From: Vibrio splendidus
Lineage (GTDB): Bacteria > Pseudomonadota > Gammaproteobacteria > Enterobacterales > Vibrionaceae
Length of the DNA: 64,000 nucleotides
Assembly (NCBI RefSeq): GCF_001557875.1
Contig: NZ_LNRF01000005.1
Coordinates: forward strand, 186,001-250,000
Direction: 5' to 3'
Each line of letters begins with the position of its first letter. The first letter of the stretch is position 1. Of the stretch, positions 13,081-20,721 are shown piece after piece. A model generated the notes under the pieces. That model was not told where the DNA came from. It worked only from the letters and a program-made list of their open reading frames with translations, and ran no database searches. Made by a program: the position numbers and the translations under genes.

Positions 13081-13730
13081 TTCTTCAATGCTTGATAGGC
13101 GTGGTCAACGTCGTCGGGGATGGGCATCTCAATCTGAAAGCCTTTCTCTGGGTAGGATTTGATTCGCTCGTAATCAGCAATCAACGCACCTAACACCATG
13201 TCTAACGGCAACTCTTCATTAAAGTAATCAACCCAATCCTGCCATTTTGAAGTCACCGTGACTTCTGTCGTTTCTTCAGGCCACTGTTTGCTGAAGGTGG
13301 CGTAGGTACGTTTCTCCATAAAGGGCTTCTGAACTAAGGTTAGCCTCTTCGGCGATAACCCTTGCTCTGTCAGCAATTTATGAGTGAATCGTACATTTTC
13401 CCCAGTATTTGTCGCGTGTTTCTCTATGATAATGTCAGAGTCAGGCACACCACAATCTCGTGCGATAGAAGCGAATGTTTCTGCTTCTGAGCGTTCAAAG
13501 CTTCCTTCCGTAAAGCGTCCTACACCACCAGAAAAAACAATGTAAGGCGCGACCTTTTGGTTATACAGATCTGCTGCGTACTCAGCGACACGAGTATCAT
13601 TACTGCACAACACAAAGATACAGTCTGAAGGCGTAACCTTGTGACCCATAGACATAAAGTTCCAAAGAGTGTCGACTGAGCGATGCAGTTTTATGTTGGG
13701 ATCTTTGTTAGCTATAGATTGTTCAGTCAT
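13065..13730 (-). CDS. YdcF/SanA-type DUF218 protein
   Basis: A 221-residue protein with the DUF218 (ElyC/SanA/YdcF) fold. Seen are CIFVLCSNDTRVAEYAADLY, the glycine loop IVFSGGVGRFTEG, SEAETFASIARDCGVPDSDIIIEKHATNTGENV and LVQKPFMEKRTYATF. There is no signal peptide or transmembrane helix, so it is the soluble YdcF type rather than membrane-anchored SanA. YdcF of E. coli binds S-adenosylmethionine, but its reaction is unknown. The start overlaps the end of the upstream reductase gene by 8 bp, suggesting coupled translation. The 3' end is embedded in a degenerate 23-bp repeat. Confidence 0.8.
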   Translation of the reverse strand: MTEQSIANKDPNIKLHRSVDTLWNFMSMGHKVTPSDCIFVLCSNDTRVAEYAADLYNQKVAPYIVFSGGVGRFTEGSFERSEAETFASIARDCGVPDSDIIIEKHATNTGENVRFTHKLLTEQGLSPKRLTLVQKPFMEKRTYATFSKQWPEETTEVTVTSKWQDWVDYFNEELPLDMVLGALIADYERIKSYPEKGFQIEMPIPDDVDHAYQALKKLGFE

Positions 13731-14577
13731 GAAGTGCGTCCAGTGTGGATTCGAATTTAAATGAATAACCTAAGTCGAGAATCTTCTTCGAAGAGATCAG
13801 TTTGTCTGGGGTATCAACAACAGCGGGTAGAGGCTCACTGCTGTTGGCGCTTTTCAGTGCTGCGGCATAAAACTCAGCCTTACTTACTGTGTTTGGTGTT
13901 GTCACGTTAACTACTTCGTTGTGCAGTTGACTGATAGCGAAATCGACAGCACCAATCGCGTCATCAAGATGCAGCATATTGGCTGGAGCTTGAGTGCTGA
14001 CTTTTTTTAGTTTACTGGCAAACCTTGATGGGTGACGGCTTGGGCCTATTAACCCACTAAAACGAAGAATGGTGTAGTCGATACCGGAATCAATCACTGA
14101 CTGTTCAGCTTGCAGCATGATTCGTGCGTTATCGGAAAATAAAGACGCGTGCTCGTTATCTGATGTCGAAAGGGCTAGCGATGCATCCAGTTCGTTCAAC
14201 ACACCCGGTTTGGTTGGGTATACCGTGGTTGAACTGACCATAATGAGTTTCTTAATGTTGGCCTTTTGACATGCATTGGCGAGTTGTTGCCAATAGTCGG
14301 CATACTCTTGTCCTGCTCCTTTTCTAAAGCCAGGGGGGAAGCTACCAATCACAATCTCAGTGTTGTTTTCTAGTAACAGTGAATAGAGTCGCCCGATAGT
14401 CTGCTGTGGCTCGGATGAATCAAAACTAAACATTTCACATGGGATTCGTTCGCTACCAATGGTGTTTGCTCCCGCTTGGGTCGTTTTCGTGACCACCACT
14501 CGGTTACCATGTTTTTCTAAATGTTCAGATAAAGGTGCACCTACCCATCCTGCACCGACAATAAATATAGAAGCCAT
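13723..14577 (-). CDS. NAD(P)-binding epimerase/reductase, YeeZ-like
   Basis: An extended short-chain dehydrogenase-type protein of 284 residues. The dinucleotide fold is at the very start (FIVGAGWVGAPLSEHL). A mid-region carries MVSSTTVYPTKPGVLNE, and the sugar-epimerase-like segment YTILRFSGLIGPSRHPSRF follows. This matches the YeeZ-like group of nucleoside-diphosphate-sugar epimerase relatives, whose substrate is not known. No classic YxxxK catalytic pair is obvious, so activity is uncertain. Overlaps the YdcF-type gene by 8 bp, forming a two-gene minus-strand unit. Confidence 0.75.
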   Translation of the reverse strand: MASIFIVGAGWVGAPLSEHLEKHGNRVVVTKTTQAGANTIGSERIPCEMFSFDSSEPQQTIGRLYSLLLENNTEIVIGSFPPGFRKGAGQEYADYWQQLANACQKANIKKLIMVSSTTVYPTKPGVLNELDASLALSTSDNEHASLFSDNARIMLQAEQSVIDSGIDYTILRFSGLIGPSRHPSRFASKLKKVSTQAPANMLHLDDAIGAVDFAISQLHNEVVNVTTPNTVSKAEFYAAALKSANSSEPLPAVVDTPDKLISSKKILDLGYSFKFESTLDALHD

Positions 14578-14640
14578 GTGTTCCTCACAACTGCAAATGA
14601 CGAATTTACAATAAGCCTAACAAAGCTTTGCCCAAAAATG

Positions 14641-14676
14641 AAAAAACTCCACGGCCGAAGCGAGTGGAGTTTTTGC
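14641..14676 (-). terminator. Terminator downstream of the TIGR02647-type gene
   Basis: AAAACTCCAC / GTGGAGTTTT arms around a CGAAG-type loop with A and T tracts on both sides. It lies after the minus-strand gene ending at 14692 and before the reductase gene. Confidence 0.85.
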
Positions 14677-14691
14677 TAGTACAATAGAGCT

Positions 14692-14922
14692 TTATTTAAG
14701 TACGCGAAGCAGCTTGTCTGCACGCTCTGCCATCTCAATACCTTCATCTGTTAGGTAACCGCCGTCTGGCTGAGTACAAAGGTTTTTTTCGAATAGGCGC
14801 TTAACAGCGTCTTGAGTTTCTTGAGCAGCCTCTTGATGAACTTTAATTCCAGTAGCAGCACTACTTACATCAAATTGAAGAAGGAGGTTTAAATCAGCAA
14901 TATGTTCAGCGTTGTACTTCAT
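14692..14922 (-). CDS. Small TIGR02647-family protein
   Basis: A 76-residue soluble protein. The sequence pattern (leading helix AEHIADLNLLLQFDVSSA, GIKVHQEA, LFEKNLCTQPDGGYLTDEG, EMAERADKLLRVL) matches the conserved small family TIGR02647 seen in vibrios and pseudomonads. The middle resembles a winged-helix wing ('GGYLTDEGIE'), so nucleic-acid binding is conceivable, but no function is known. Own terminator; about 260 bp of noncoding sequence upstream. Confidence 0.75.
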   Translation of the reverse strand: MKYNAEHIADLNLLLQFDVSSAATGIKVHQEAAQETQDAVKRLFEKNLCTQPDGGYLTDEGIEMAERADKLLRVLK

Positions 14923-15179
14923 AATTAACCTATATATTCATAACGTTCTCTACCTTCACCTTAGTGCGCATTCTCGGCTCAGGCAATAGCAAATAAAGAG
15001 AATTGATAAGTGATACCAAATTGATTGATTAATCATCGAGCGATGGGTTTATTTTGGTTATATTGGGTGATTTGCACCCACTTAAATCATCAATGATGTT
15101 TATTGCTAAGTGGTTGTAATATATTGTGACTAGAAATAATTTGCATTGAGCGAATATTGTATAAAAAGGATATGCATAA

Positions 15180-16487
15180 GTGAGAGCGAACAAAGTAGCA
15201 TTAACGATCAGTATGCTATTTGCTATCTCAGGTTGTCAAAGCACACCCTCAGAGCAGACAGACGCGAACCAAACCACAAACAACAATAATGAATCTACAA
15301 TAGAGGTCCGTTCATTTCAGTCTGTCCAAAGCGTTTACTCCGAATGGGAAGTTAAGCTTGAAGACCATGCTCAATTGTCTCTCTATGCACCAGAGAATTA
15401 CAATGAACTATTAGACGCATGGGATGATGCTGAAAGCATTTATGCGGACTTACTGAAAAACGAAACTCGGATAACCAAGAGCTACTCCATTTTTTCGAGC
15501 CTGACTTACGCTGAAGCCTTTGATGAAAAAATAGCGTTGATCAAATCAAATTATGACTCGATCTTAGTGTTAAAGAAGAAGGCTGACCGAGTACTCGCTG
15601 ATTCGATTGTCCAAATGGATTACCTGAAGTTTCTTGGCGCAGATACCATGTTTACCTCGAGCTATAAACGTTTGTATTCAGAATACAGCGAGTTGTTCGA
15701 GTACGTGCTGGTCGATGAGCTTGAAGACGCTCAAGAAGCGCAGGTGGAATTTCTTAACAATGCTCGCTTACTCGAAGTTAAAGTGGCTCATAAGAAATAC
15801 ATCGAACCTTTGAAGAACGAATTAGAGTTCTTGGAAGATGAAGATTTTGATGATGTTGCTCCGCTGACCTTTGCGAAGGCGACATCTCAAATTGCGTTGG
15901 CCGAAAGCCAAGTGAAAGCCAGCCCTCGTGAAAAGTCGATCATTGAAGACGCGGTTCACGCTGCAGAGTTTGAATTGAACCACGTGCGCAGTGTCGCTCA
16001 TGAAGTCAAAGTGCTCGCGAGTGTAAAAGGCGACAAGTTCGAACAGTCGGTTTTGAATGCAGAGAACCAGCTACTGAGTATTTCACAAGTCGTCAATGAT
16101 GAAGATTACCGTGACGTTGTGCTTCGTCAGCAATCTCAGAAGATTGTAGCGAGTGTTAAAGCGTTAAAAAGCTCCGACATGACAGGGCTATTAAAGTCAG
16201 AAATTGAAACTTTAACTGAGCAATTGGCCCTACTGGAGTCTGAAAACCAGAAGCAAGCGCAGCAATTGTCTGAAGCGATCAAGCACAGTGAGTTGCTAGG
16301 TGAGCAGATTACGAAGAGTGATGCTCACATAAAAAGCTTAGAAGAGTTAGTCGATAGTTTGAAAAGCTTAGGTAACAAAGTTGCCAACGAAAGTGACTCT
16401 GATGTGATGTCCCCGACTATTGAATCTAATTTTGAGGATGCAACCCTAGAACAATCATCAGAAGAAGTGATTGAACCTTCGGTTTAG
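15180..16487 (+). CDS. Coiled-coil lipoprotein of unknown function
   Basis: A 435-residue lipoprotein precursor. The signal peptide ends in a lipobox (FAISGCQS, acceptor Cys19), and the residue after Cys is Gln, which would permit outer-membrane sorting. A low-complexity linker rich in Thr/Asn/Glu follows. The rest is almost wholly helical and acidic, with heptad-like stretches around residues 90-290 and a clear coiled coil near 340-400 (LKSEIETLTEQLALLESENQ). The start is GTG at 15180, with AAGGAT about 8 bp before it; an overlapping ATG is closed by a stop. No enzymatic motif was recognised. A cell-envelope tether or spacer role is only a guess. Confidence 0.7.
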   Translation: MRANKVALTISMLFAISGCQSTPSEQTDANQTTNNNNESTIEVRSFQSVQSVYSEWEVKLEDHAQLSLYAPENYNELLDAWDDAESIYADLLKNETRITKSYSIFSSLTYAEAFDEKIALIKSNYDSILVLKKKADRVLADSIVQMDYLKFLGADTMFTSSYKRLYSEYSELFEYVLVDELEDAQEAQVEFLNNARLLEVKVAHKKYIEPLKNELEFLEDEDFDDVAPLTFAKATSQIALAESQVKASPREKSIIEDAVHAAEFELNHVRSVAHEVKVLASVKGDKFEQSVLNAENQLLSISQVVNDEDYRDVVLRQQSQKIVASVKALKSSDMTGLLKSEIETLTEQLALLESENQKQAQQLSEAIKHSELLGEQITKSDAHIKSLEELVDSLKSLGNKVANESDSDVMSPTIESNFEDATLEQSSEEVIEPSV

Positions 16488-16518
16488 CATCACTAATTTC
16501 TTTATTTGTGATTGAGTT

Positions 16519-16542
16519 AAAAGCGCCTAAGGGCGCTTTTTT
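16519..16542 (+). terminator. Terminator of the lipoprotein gene
   Basis: AAAAGCGCC / GGCGCTTTT arms, TAAG loop, six-T tail, about 30 bp after the stop. The remaining 300 bp up to the next gene show no ORF of note; the promoter of the following gene must lie there, but I could not assign it. Confidence 0.88.
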
Positions 16543-16849
16543 GCGTTCTGTTGATCTATGTCAAAATCTACAAATAAAAGCACCCAGTGAGTCGTTATAG
16601 TGTACGTTATTCTTTTGGTTTTAACGTAACTTGTTGATATTTATAGGTGTGTTATTTTCTATGCTGATAACTAATCATTCAGCAGAGTTTTCTTTTTACT
16701 ACTAAAGTCGTATGAATTTGGAATAACTCGGACTATTTGCTTTCAACAAGGCTGTGAGAGGCATTTTGAGCCTAAAATAGCTCTTGAATTCAGAAATGAA
16801 AGAGAGGATTATCGCGCTCCCGACGACATGTTTCAAAATGTAAATCATC

Positions 16850-17692
16850 ATGAATCTAAACCAATTTGACTCATTATTACCGCCACAAATGGCTGAGCGC
16901 GCTGCAGATATTGGCGTAGGTAAAGCAACCAAAGATCCAATCAAATCTTTTCTCCTGGCGATTTCCGCTGGCATACATATCGGTATTGCGTTTGTGTTCT
17001 ACACCATCGTAACGACCGGTGCTGGTGATTTGCCTTGGGGTATTACTCGCCTATTAGGTGGCCTTGCATTTAGCTTGGGCTTAATTCTCGTTGTTGTTAC
17101 CGGTGGTGAGTTATTTACCAGTTCGGTGCTGACTCTGGTTGCTCGCGCAAGTGGCAAAATTACTTGGCGCACGCTCGTCAAGAACTGGGCTACGGTTTAT
17201 GTAGGTAACTTGATTGGCGCATTGTTGCTGGTGGCATGTATGCTTCTGACCAAACAGTACATGTTTGACCATGGCCAGGTTGGTTTAAATGCAATGGCGA
17301 TTTCCCAACACAAGATGCACCATGATTTTATCCAAGCTATCGCGCTCGGTATCATGTGTAATGTATTGGTTTGTATCGCGGTATGGATGACGTTTAGTGG
17401 ACGTACACTAACCGACAAAATCGCTGTAATGATTTTACCTGTTGCGATGTTCGTATCGGCTGGTTTCGAGCACTGTATTGCGAATATGTTTCAAGTCCCT
17501 TTAGCTATCGGCATCAAAACATTTGCTCCAGCTGAATTCTGGACAATGACAGGCGCTAACCCTGCGGACTATGTTGATCTGAACATGATGGACTTTTTAA
17601 TGAACAATTTGCTGCCCGTTACCATCGGAAACATCATTGGCGGCGGTATCTTTGTTGGCATGTGGTACTGGTTGATCTATCTGCGTGACTAA
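16850..17692 (+). CDS. focA: Formate/nitrite transporter family channel, FocA-like
   Basis: A 280-residue inner-membrane FNT family channel that moves formate or related small anions. Six hydrophobic segments are visible. Family signatures include the GGLAFSLGLILVVVTGGELF region (omega-loop and central pore) and a late ANMFQVPLAIG segment carrying the conserved Asn. The N-terminal half matches FocA (MAERAADIGVGKATKDP). The gene is not next to pfl genes here, so the physiological substrate is inferred from family only. No strong ribosome-binding site precedes the ATG. Confidence 0.87.
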   Translation: MNLNQFDSLLPPQMAERAADIGVGKATKDPIKSFLLAISAGIHIGIAFVFYTIVTTGAGDLPWGITRLLGGLAFSLGLILVVVTGGELFTSSVLTLVARASGKITWRTLVKNWATVYVGNLIGALLLVACMLLTKQYMFDHGQVGLNAMAISQHKMHHDFIQAIALGIMCNVLVCIAVWMTFSGRTLTDKIAVMILPVAMFVSAGFEHCIANMFQVPLAIGIKTFAPAEFWTMTGANPADYVDLNMMDFLMNNLLPVTIGNIIGGGIFVGMWYWLIYLRD

Positions 17693-17794
17693 TCAAGGTG
17701 GCTCTATCAACAAAGTTGGCGTACCTAACTAACTCAGCTGACGAGATGAGCTAAAGTTCATTGGAAACACTGAACTGACTTATGACATTTACAA

Positions 17795-17823
17795 GACGGT
17801 CTGCATTGCAGGCCGTTTTTTAT
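17795..17823 (+). terminator. Terminator of the focA-type gene
   Basis: ACGG(T)CTGCA / TGCAG(G)CCGT arms with a T-rich tail, about 100 bp downstream of the stop. Confidence 0.8.
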
Positions 17824-17978
17824 TTGTGGAAAACCTACTTAATCATTTCTTAAATTATCATGTGAACGCTCAATAGTATTACTTAGCGTATGTGTATATG
17901 TCTTTGAAAACACCGAAGGATCAACGGTAATGATCGTTCTTTGGATAGAAATGGACAAAAAAGGATCTATATTGATTT

Positions 17979-18005
17979 GGTTATCCACAATTTCTGTGGA
18001 TAACC
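17979..18005. promoter_or_regulatory. Inverted pair of DnaA-box sequences
   Basis: GGTTATCCACA and TGTGGATAACC form perfect 11-bp arms around a 5-bp centre. Each arm contains the consensus DnaA box TTATCCACA, in opposite orientation, in the convergent gap between two genes. There is no T tract on either side, so it does not look like a terminator. Function inferred only from the motif. Confidence 0.5.
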
Positions 18006-18050
18006 TGTCTCAAATTCAGTGAGTAACCAGACCTTAAGGGAGTGGGGGGG

Positions 18051-18845
18051 TTATTTCGAAGGCTGTATTTTAGCGAGAACTCGTCCTTCTTTCGTCAAGC
18101 AATTCTTCAATGAAAGGTGCAGAGCAAGTGCCAAAGAGCAACTCATCATCACGAAAATAGCCAACATGATCATCAATTGATACTTAATCGCGATCATCGG
18201 TGAAGCTCCTCCTAAGATCTGTCCTGTCATCATTCCTGGTAGTGTCACTAAGCCTGTCGTAGCCATAGAAGCCATAATCGGAGACATCGCTTTCTGTATT
18301 GCATTACGTACAAAAGGCGCAGCTGCATAGCTTGGTGAGGCTCCTAACGCGATTGCCGCTTCATATTCTGATTTCTGCGTTTCAAAAGCACCAAACAGGT
18401 TCTGCAATGCCACTATATTACTGCTTAAGCTATTACCTAATAACATCCCTGCGATCGGGATAAGGTATTGCGCGTTAAAAACCGGTGTCGGTTTAATGAT
18501 GAAAAAGCAGATGAACAAGACAATAGGTACACAAGTTACCGCGAGGCTAACGGCGACAGGAGCCAAAAGTAGGTTTCTTGGCAGCCTAGATTTTTCAACA
18601 ATCGAGCTTGCTCCGACGATAATCATCGCAAATAACCACAGCAAATTGACCCACAAACTATTCAACGTGAACAAGTACTCTAGGTAAAGTCCAACCAGGA
18701 ATAGCTGAATAACCATACGAATTATGCTAACAGAAGCCTCTTTGCCAAGGCCGAGTTTTAATTTGTGGTTGATGGTAATGGGTAGCAAGAGAAGTGAGCT
18801 GAAGAACAATAACTGCCACCAAGATATATCAATAACGTCTTGCAT
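18051..18845 (-). CDS. fetB: ABC transporter permease FetB (UPF0014 family)
   Basis: A 264-residue polytopic membrane protein with about seven hydrophobic segments. Family marks: LLLPITINHKLKLGLGKE near the start, the central ALGASPSYAAAPFVRNAIQ coupling-helix region, and LVTLPGMMTGQILGGASP. In E. coli, FetB pairs with the ATPase FetA in an iron exporter linked to oxidative-stress resistance. No ATPase gene is adjacent here: upstream is a long divergent intergenic region and downstream an unrelated gene. Either FetA is encoded elsewhere, or it is lost. Probably monocistronic. Confidence 0.88.
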   Translation of the reverse strand: MQDVIDISWWQLLFFSSLLLLPITINHKLKLGLGKEASVSIIRMVIQLFLVGLYLEYLFTLNSLWVNLLWLFAMIIVGASSIVEKSRLPRNLLLAPVAVSLAVTCVPIVLFICFFIIKPTPVFNAQYLIPIAGMLLGNSLSSNIVALQNLFGAFETQKSEYEAAIALGASPSYAAAPFVRNAIQKAMSPIMASMATTGLVTLPGMMTGQILGGASPMIAIKYQLMIMLAIFVMMSCSLALALHLSLKNCLTKEGRVLAKIQPSK

Positions 18846-19282
18846 AATGCTTCCTTTTCAGTAGGTCCCCATCATATCTGAAAGTGCCAAATGATGCATT
18901 TCAGCTTCTCAACTGTTGCTTCAAAAAACATTCAATAATTTAACAAACAAACCACAAAATATTGGTTGTTTGAGGCTTTTTTGGCTACTACTTAGTAGGT
19001 AAAACGTTAAAATTAGTTACAGTATGGTTGTGTAAGTGTTGGAATTTAACAATTGTGAAATATACTTAATTCTTCACATTTGTTAATACTTTTTAATAAC
19101 TTTGTTTAACTAAAAACAAGTTTGGATGACCTCAAAAAAGTATTGATTAGCAAGGGTTATAACGGGAGATTTGATTGAACCCTACTTTGTGTATGGTCTA
19201 AAATTTGTTGTTAGATACTTAAGAACTTTAGCCCCATAGAATGGGTTACTCGAAATTACTAAATACAAAATAGGCAAAATGT
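18846..19282. other. 437-bp divergent intergenic region fetB/torE
   Basis: AT-rich, with no ORF of note. It must hold the promoters of fetB (-) and torECA (+). I looked for FNR (TTGAT-N4-ATCAA), CRP and E. coli-type TorR decamer sites and found no convincing match. A TGTGAA...TTCACA inverted pair at about 19055-19080 has too long a spacer for CRP. Confidence 0.5.
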
Positions 19283-19465
19283 ATGAGTGATGTTAATAAA
19301 ATTGAAACTGGCGAAAAACGCTCGTTGGAGTGGAAGTCTTTCCTCTTCATTGCGGTGGTTCTCTTTCCAATATTAAGTGTGGCTTTTGTAGGCGGCTACG
19401 GCTTCCTAGTTTGGGCACTGCAAGTGTTTGTATTCGGACCTCCTGGTGCTCACGGCGGCATGTAA
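19283..19465 (+). CDS. torE: TorE small membrane protein of the TMAO reductase operon (NapE/TorE family)
   Basis: A 60-residue protein with one long hydrophobic segment (residues about 18-50, SFLFIAVVLFPILSVAF) and a short hydrophilic N terminus, the layout of NapE/TorE. Its role in periplasmic reductase operons is not clear. It sits directly ahead of torC and torA with 50-bp spacing, the usual torECA order of marine gammaproteobacteria. The tail ends in Gly/Pro/His-rich residues. Confidence 0.88.
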   Translation: MSDVNKIETGEKRSLEWKSFLFIAVVLFPILSVAFVGGYGFLVWALQVFVFGPPGAHGGM

Positions 19466-19515
19466 TGCCCTCTAGTAACAACATTTTTTAAAATCAATAT
19501 TTAAGAGAGCTAAAC

Positions 19516-20697
19516 ATGAAATCATTTTTAGTTAAATTATGGCGCACAATGACTCGCCCAGCGGTACACATCAGTCTTGGTGTACTAACTATGGGTGGCT
19601 TTATCGCCGGTGTTATTTTCTGGGGCGGTTTTAACACAGCTCTAGAGCACACAAATACAGAAGAATTCTGTGTAAGCTGTCACACCATGCGTGACAACGT
19701 ATACGTAGAACTACAAGAAACGGTTCACTGGAAAAACACTTCTGGTGTACGTGCTACTTGTCCTGACTGTCACGTTCCACATGAATGGACAGCAAAAATC
19801 GCTCGTAAGATGCAAGCATCTAAAGAAGTATTCGCTCAAGTATTTGGTGACCTAGATACACCTGAGAAATTCGAAGCTCGTCGTATCGAACTGGCTAAAC
19901 ACGAATGGGATCGTTTCTCTTCGAACAAATCTCTAGAGTGTAAAAACTGTCACAACTACGATTCAATGGACTTCGAGAACATGCGTCCAACAGCGCGTAT
20001 CCAGATGAAGAATGCAGCAGAACGTGATCAAAGTTGTGTTGACTGTCATAAAGGTATTGCTCACAACCTTCCAATGGATATGGCATCAGCAAGCGGCATT
20101 GTTGGCGAGCTAGAAAATGTAGCAAGCAGCACATCTTACGCAAATGGTTCTGACGTGATCTCTATTCGTCACCTACCAATGTACACAGATGAAACAGCAA
20201 CAGTTGAAGCCGGTCTATTAAGCCCTGCAAGTAAAGTTGCGGTTATCGACGAAAAAGGCGACATGATCAAGATTCAAATCGACGGTTGGCGTAAAGCGAA
20301 AGGCTTCGGACGTGTAATCCAAGAAGACTTCGGTATGAACATCTCGACTGCAATCTTAACGAAAGAAGTCTCTCAAAGTGACGTTATCACTGTTGGTGAG
20401 AAGAAAGAAGATGAGCTTACTGGCCTTCCATGGGAAGAAGTTAACCTAGCACTTTGGATGAAGAAAGAGTCTATGGTTGATAACTTCGATCCAATCTGGA
20501 ACGCAGCGGGTCAAGCGTACCAATCTAACTGTTCAACGTGTCACTCACAGCCAGATGAAGCTCACTTCAGCGCTAACGGTTGGGTAGGCATGCTAGATGG
20601 TATGATTGCATTCGTTAACTTCGATACAGATACAGAAGCACTTGTTCTTAAGTATCTACAGAAGCACTCATCAGATTTTTCTGAAGGCCATCACTAA
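19516..20697 (+). CDS. torC: TorC pentaheme c-type cytochrome
   Basis: Membrane-anchored cytochrome that passes electrons from menaquinol to TorA in the periplasm. An N-terminal anchor helix (about residues 12-38) is followed by five CxxCH heme sites: CVSCH, CPDCH, CKNCH and CVDCH in the NapC/NirT-type domain, then CSTCH in the distal C-terminal domain. 393 residues agree with TorC. It requires the Ccm haem-attachment machinery, not present here. Located between torE and torA with short gaps, so co-transcribed. No torR/torS/torD genes are nearby. Confidence 0.96.
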   Translation: MKSFLVKLWRTMTRPAVHISLGVLTMGGFIAGVIFWGGFNTALEHTNTEEFCVSCHTMRDNVYVELQETVHWKNTSGVRATCPDCHVPHEWTAKIARKMQASKEVFAQVFGDLDTPEKFEARRIELAKHEWDRFSSNKSLECKNCHNYDSMDFENMRPTARIQMKNAAERDQSCVDCHKGIAHNLPMDMASASGIVGELENVASSTSYANGSDVISIRHLPMYTDETATVEAGLLSPASKVAVIDEKGDMIKIQIDGWRKAKGFGRVIQEDFGMNISTAILTKEVSQSDVITVGEKKEDELTGLPWEEVNLALWMKKESMVDNFDPIWNAAGQAYQSNCSTCHSQPDEAHFSANGWVGMLDGMIAFVNFDTDTEALVLKYLQKHSSDFSEGHH

Positions 20698-20721
20698 TAA
20701 GACGTCAATTGGAGTAACACA

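Noticed and set aside
19055..19080. TGTGAA...TTCACA as a CRP site in the tor promoter region
   Set aside because: The half-sites are 13 bp apart instead of 6, and neither is extended to the full consensus.
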